From the IMG/VR virus record IMGVR_UViG_3300046804_001071, positions 1-53,241 of that record: a DNA stretch of 53,241 nt; one strand, written 5' to 3'. This document shows, piece by piece, positions 51,748-53,241 of the stretch. The notes below the pieces were generated by a model. That model was not told the DNA's origin and made no database searches. It saw nothing but the letters and a program-made list of their open reading frames with translations. The DNA is from a virus. The stretch's first letter is position 1. The number at the start of each line of letters is the position of its first letter. The position numbers were made by a program, and so were the translations under genes.

Positions 51748-52060
51748 TGTTCCTGATGGTCCAAAGCCAAATGATGGTTGGACTGTTGTAACCGAGATGC
51801 AGATCAATGGACGACATGTTGTTAAGGGGACAGAACTTAAGATCAGCAAGGAGCGAGGACGTTTTCGCTTCGTAAAACACGTCACTACCGAGAATGGTAC
51901 CGAGTGGGTGGATGTTTGGGGTGGACCGAAAGGGATGCCTTGTCTCCGTAGCTTCCGACTCGACCGAGTGAAGCGAGTCCACTACAAGAACCAGACGGAC
52001 GAGAATTTGGCAGCTGAGTATAAACAGAAGCAGAAAGATAAGAAGGCTGAAGATGAGTAA
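51728..52060 (+). CDS. Conserved actinophage hypothetical protein
   Basis: A 110-residue basic protein; ATG 51728 is chosen because AAGGAG lies six bases before it, inside the recombinase gene. It has NGRHVVKGTELKISKERGRF, then RFVKHVTTENGTEWVDVWGG and a SFRLDRVKRVHYK strand, a beta-rich domain common in hypothetical proteins of actinophages. The end is a charged helix (LAAEYKQKQKDKKAEDE). Function unknown; tight overlap with the recombinase suggests they are co-translated. Confidence 0.6.
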   Translation: MARRKSNVPDGPKPNDGWTVVTEMQINGRHVVKGTELKISKERGRFRFVKHVTTENGTEWVDVWGGPKGMPCLRSFRLDRVKRVHYKNQTDENLAAEYKQKQKDKKAEDE

Positions 52061-52388
52061 TGAAGAACAGGCAGAAGGCACTGACTTTAAGACAAAGTGC
52101 GAGATTTTAGCCGAGCTTTGGCTGAATGAACGAGACAATGAAGACTTTGACGACTTCATCGAGTATAACGACCTGGGGCTACCTTTGGCGTATTGCATCT
52201 CTAGTGGAATTGTAGAAGAGACGGACCGTGCTCGCGGTTTCATCGAAGAAGCCTGGGCCCTGCTGCTAGGAAGTCTAGGTATTGACGAGGGCGAAGAATT
52301 TGAGTCCTTAGATGAAGTTCTGGCTGCAGGACTTGAATTCGACTTCGAGGGTGATTTTGAAGATGAAGAAGAGGAAGATGAAGAATAA
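52053..52388 (+). CDS. Acidic hypothetical protein
   Basis: A 111-residue very acidic protein overlapping the previous gene by eight bases. Helices CEILAELWLNERDNEDFDDF and GFIEEAWALLLGSLG are followed by a tail almost wholly of Asp and Glu (DFEDEEEEDEE). DNA-mimic or small assembly roles are possible for such proteins. No family identified. Confidence 0.55.
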   Translation: MSNEEQAEGTDFKTKCEILAELWLNERDNEDFDDFIEYNDLGLPLAYCISSGIVEETDRARGFIEEAWALLLGSLGIDEGEEFESLDEVLAAGLEFDFEGDFEDEEEEDEE

Positions 52389-52491
52389 TAAACGCGGCTA
52401 TCCCTGCCGGAGACATCGAATCAGGTTCATGGGAAGTTACTGTCCAGCTTGTTACAAAGAACGTAGAAAGAAGGAAAAAAATGTCCACTAA
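52378..52491 (+). CDS. Mini zinc-finger-like basic protein
   Basis: A 37-residue basic protein starting within the end of the acidic gene and overlapping the next start. CRRH and CPAC (with GYPC-RRH-...-SYCPACYKERRKK) give a possible four-ligand zinc site. The overlaps at both ends (ATG inside the previous frame and ATGTCCAC before its stop) are the same packing used elsewhere here. Confidence 0.45.
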   Translation: MKNNKRGYPCRRHRIRFMGSYCPACYKERRKKEKNVH

Positions 52492-52909
52492 TGAAGAGGC
52501 CATGGAATACAAGGAAGAATACGAGTCTTGGATAGAAGACTACGAGGTGGATGACTTTCTAGAGAATACTCCTGAAAACTGGGAAAAGGTCCAGAAGATG
52601 GACCCTCGTCTAGTGTGGACGGCTCATGGGACTTGCGAAGATCCTCAGGTTACTTCTGGTGCTCGTATGTATGGTGGTCGATGCTGCTGGGATACTTATG
52701 GGTGGCACATTGCAAAGAAGCAATGGGAAATCCAGGGCGATATCGATAGCACTTTCGAGTCATACAAGACTGGCATCTACAGCAACTGCCCTTCGTGCAA
52801 TGCTGACGGAGAAGATGAAATAGAAGAGTCGGACGTAGAGTGTCCTGGGGACGAGAACTTTCCTGAGTGCGAGTGCTACGACGGATACATCAACTACTAC
52901 TGGGACTAA
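52481..52909 (+). CDS. Cys-rich acidic hypothetical protein
   Basis: A 142-residue protein with helix EEAMEYKEEYESWIEDYEVD, then WTAHGTCEDPQVTSGARMYG and GRCCWDTYGWHIAKKQWEIQ. Later cysteines occur as CPSC, ECPG and ECECYDG near the C-terminus and may bind one or two zinc ions. No family recognised. The following nucleotidyltransferase gene starts two bases after the stop. Confidence 0.5.
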   Translation: MSTNEEAMEYKEEYESWIEDYEVDDFLENTPENWEKVQKMDPRLVWTAHGTCEDPQVTSGARMYGGRCCWDTYGWHIAKKQWEIQGDIDSTFESYKTGIYSNCPSCNADGEDEIEESDVECPGDENFPECECYDGYINYYWD

Positions 52910-52910
52910 T

Positions 52911-53241
52911 ATGAGAAAGATTGTTCTAGTTACTGGTGGGTTCGACCCTGTCCACTCAGGGCACGTGTCTTATATTAGGGCTGCCCGAAAGTTAGGCGAC
53001 GCCCTTATTGTTGGAGTCAACTCGGACTCGTGGCTGGTAAGGAAAAAGGGAGAGCCGTTCATGCCACTCGACGAGCGTGGGGCGATTATCGAGGAGTTCA
53101 AATCAGTAGACGCCGTTATTGTTTTCGACGACTCGGACGGCACTGCAATAGACGCCATTAATCAGGTATTAGAGATGTATCCAGAGGATGAAGTTATCTT
53201 TGCAAATGGTGGGGATAGAACACTTGACAATATTCCAGAGA
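52911..53241 (+). CDS. Nucleotidyltransferase (RfaE/TagD type), 3' end outside the window
   Basis: The frame starts at ATG 52911 and runs off the edge after ~110 residues. The start MRKIVLVTGGFDPVHSGHVS has the GGFDPVHSGH (HxGH) signature; VGVNSDSWLVRKKGEPFMPL, DERGAIIEEFKSVDAVIVFD and EVIFANGGDRT fit cytidylyl- or adenylyltransferases of the heptose/glycerol type. It is the second such enzyme in the window (the other is at 30107) and is more RfaE-like. It probably makes an activated sugar or alcohol. Confidence 0.75.
   Translation, partial: MRKIVLVTGGFDPVHSGHVSYIRAARKLGDALIVGVNSDSWLVRKKGEPFMPLDERGAIIEEFKSVDAVIVFDDSDGTAIDAINQVLEMYPEDEVIFANGGDRTLDNIPE

Overview
The window is a stretch of a large tailed-phage genome (siphovirus-like, with a tape measure protein and a long flexible-tail gene set) that infects an actinobacterium. 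The actinobacterial signs are two WhiB-type Fe-S regulators, a DUF3039-type zinc protein, a class Ib nrdH-nrdI-nrdF cluster, actinophage-type capsid, tail and MSMEG_6728-like proteins, and several promoters whose -10 box sits exactly six bases before the ATG (leaderless mRNAs). Base composition is moderate, which argues for a host of lower GC than Streptomyces or Mycobacterium, for example a freshwater actinobacterium; this is inference. Both window edges cut genes. Terminase, portal, endolysin and the large ribonucleotide reductase subunit are not seen here.

Layout. 1-7466: virion head and neck genes, all on the plus strand: a major capsid protein (5' end missing), a second capsid-like protein, the tail tube protein, connector, tail terminator and neck proteins, and a tail assembly chaperone pair joined by a probable -1 frameshift. 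7482-19657: tape measure, distal tail protein, large hub/minor tail protein and a long fibre ending in a self-cleaving S74 chaperone. One small beta repeat domain (FCCH-like) recurs about 15 times across five of these virion proteins. 19658-20507: small genes.

20548-27015: replication and recombination block: family A DNA polymerase, RuvC-like nuclease, SNF2 helicase, Cas4/RecB-like nuclease, Sak4-like ATPase and an SSB-like protein with a DDAPF tail. 27080-30114: glycosyltransferase, small proteins, pyrimidine-dimer glycosylase-like protein and a WhiB/zinc-ribbon fusion. 30107-33221 (minus strand): cytidylyltransferase, glycosyltransferase-like protein, metallophosphoesterase, HTH-like protein and a small membrane protein. 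33361-36032: promoter, 9-codon leader ORF and a primase-polymerase/SF3 helicase.

36126-46083: glycan-related genes around a minus-strand fibre cassette. A GT-A glycosyltransferase, a five-bladed-propeller GH130/GT108-like protein and a TPR-like protein lie on one side. A 2026-residue Thr/Gln-rich collagen-like fibre lies in the middle. A second propeller paralogue lies on the other side. My reading is that this is a virion (fibre) glycosylation island, supported by two nucleotidyltransferases and a phosphomannomutase-like HAD protein elsewhere.

46080-53241: DUF3039-like protein, nrdH, nrdI, nrdF, FmdB-type zinc ribbon, WhiB, a holin-like membrane protein, a structured leader, a HAD phosphatase and a tmRNA. 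A further ~340-nt gene-free, hairpin-dense region follows and ends in a strong terminator (candidate new structured RNA). The window then holds a small serine recombinase preceded by TTTGTACAAA-type sites, several small acidic or zinc-binding genes, and the start of a second nucleotidyltransferase.
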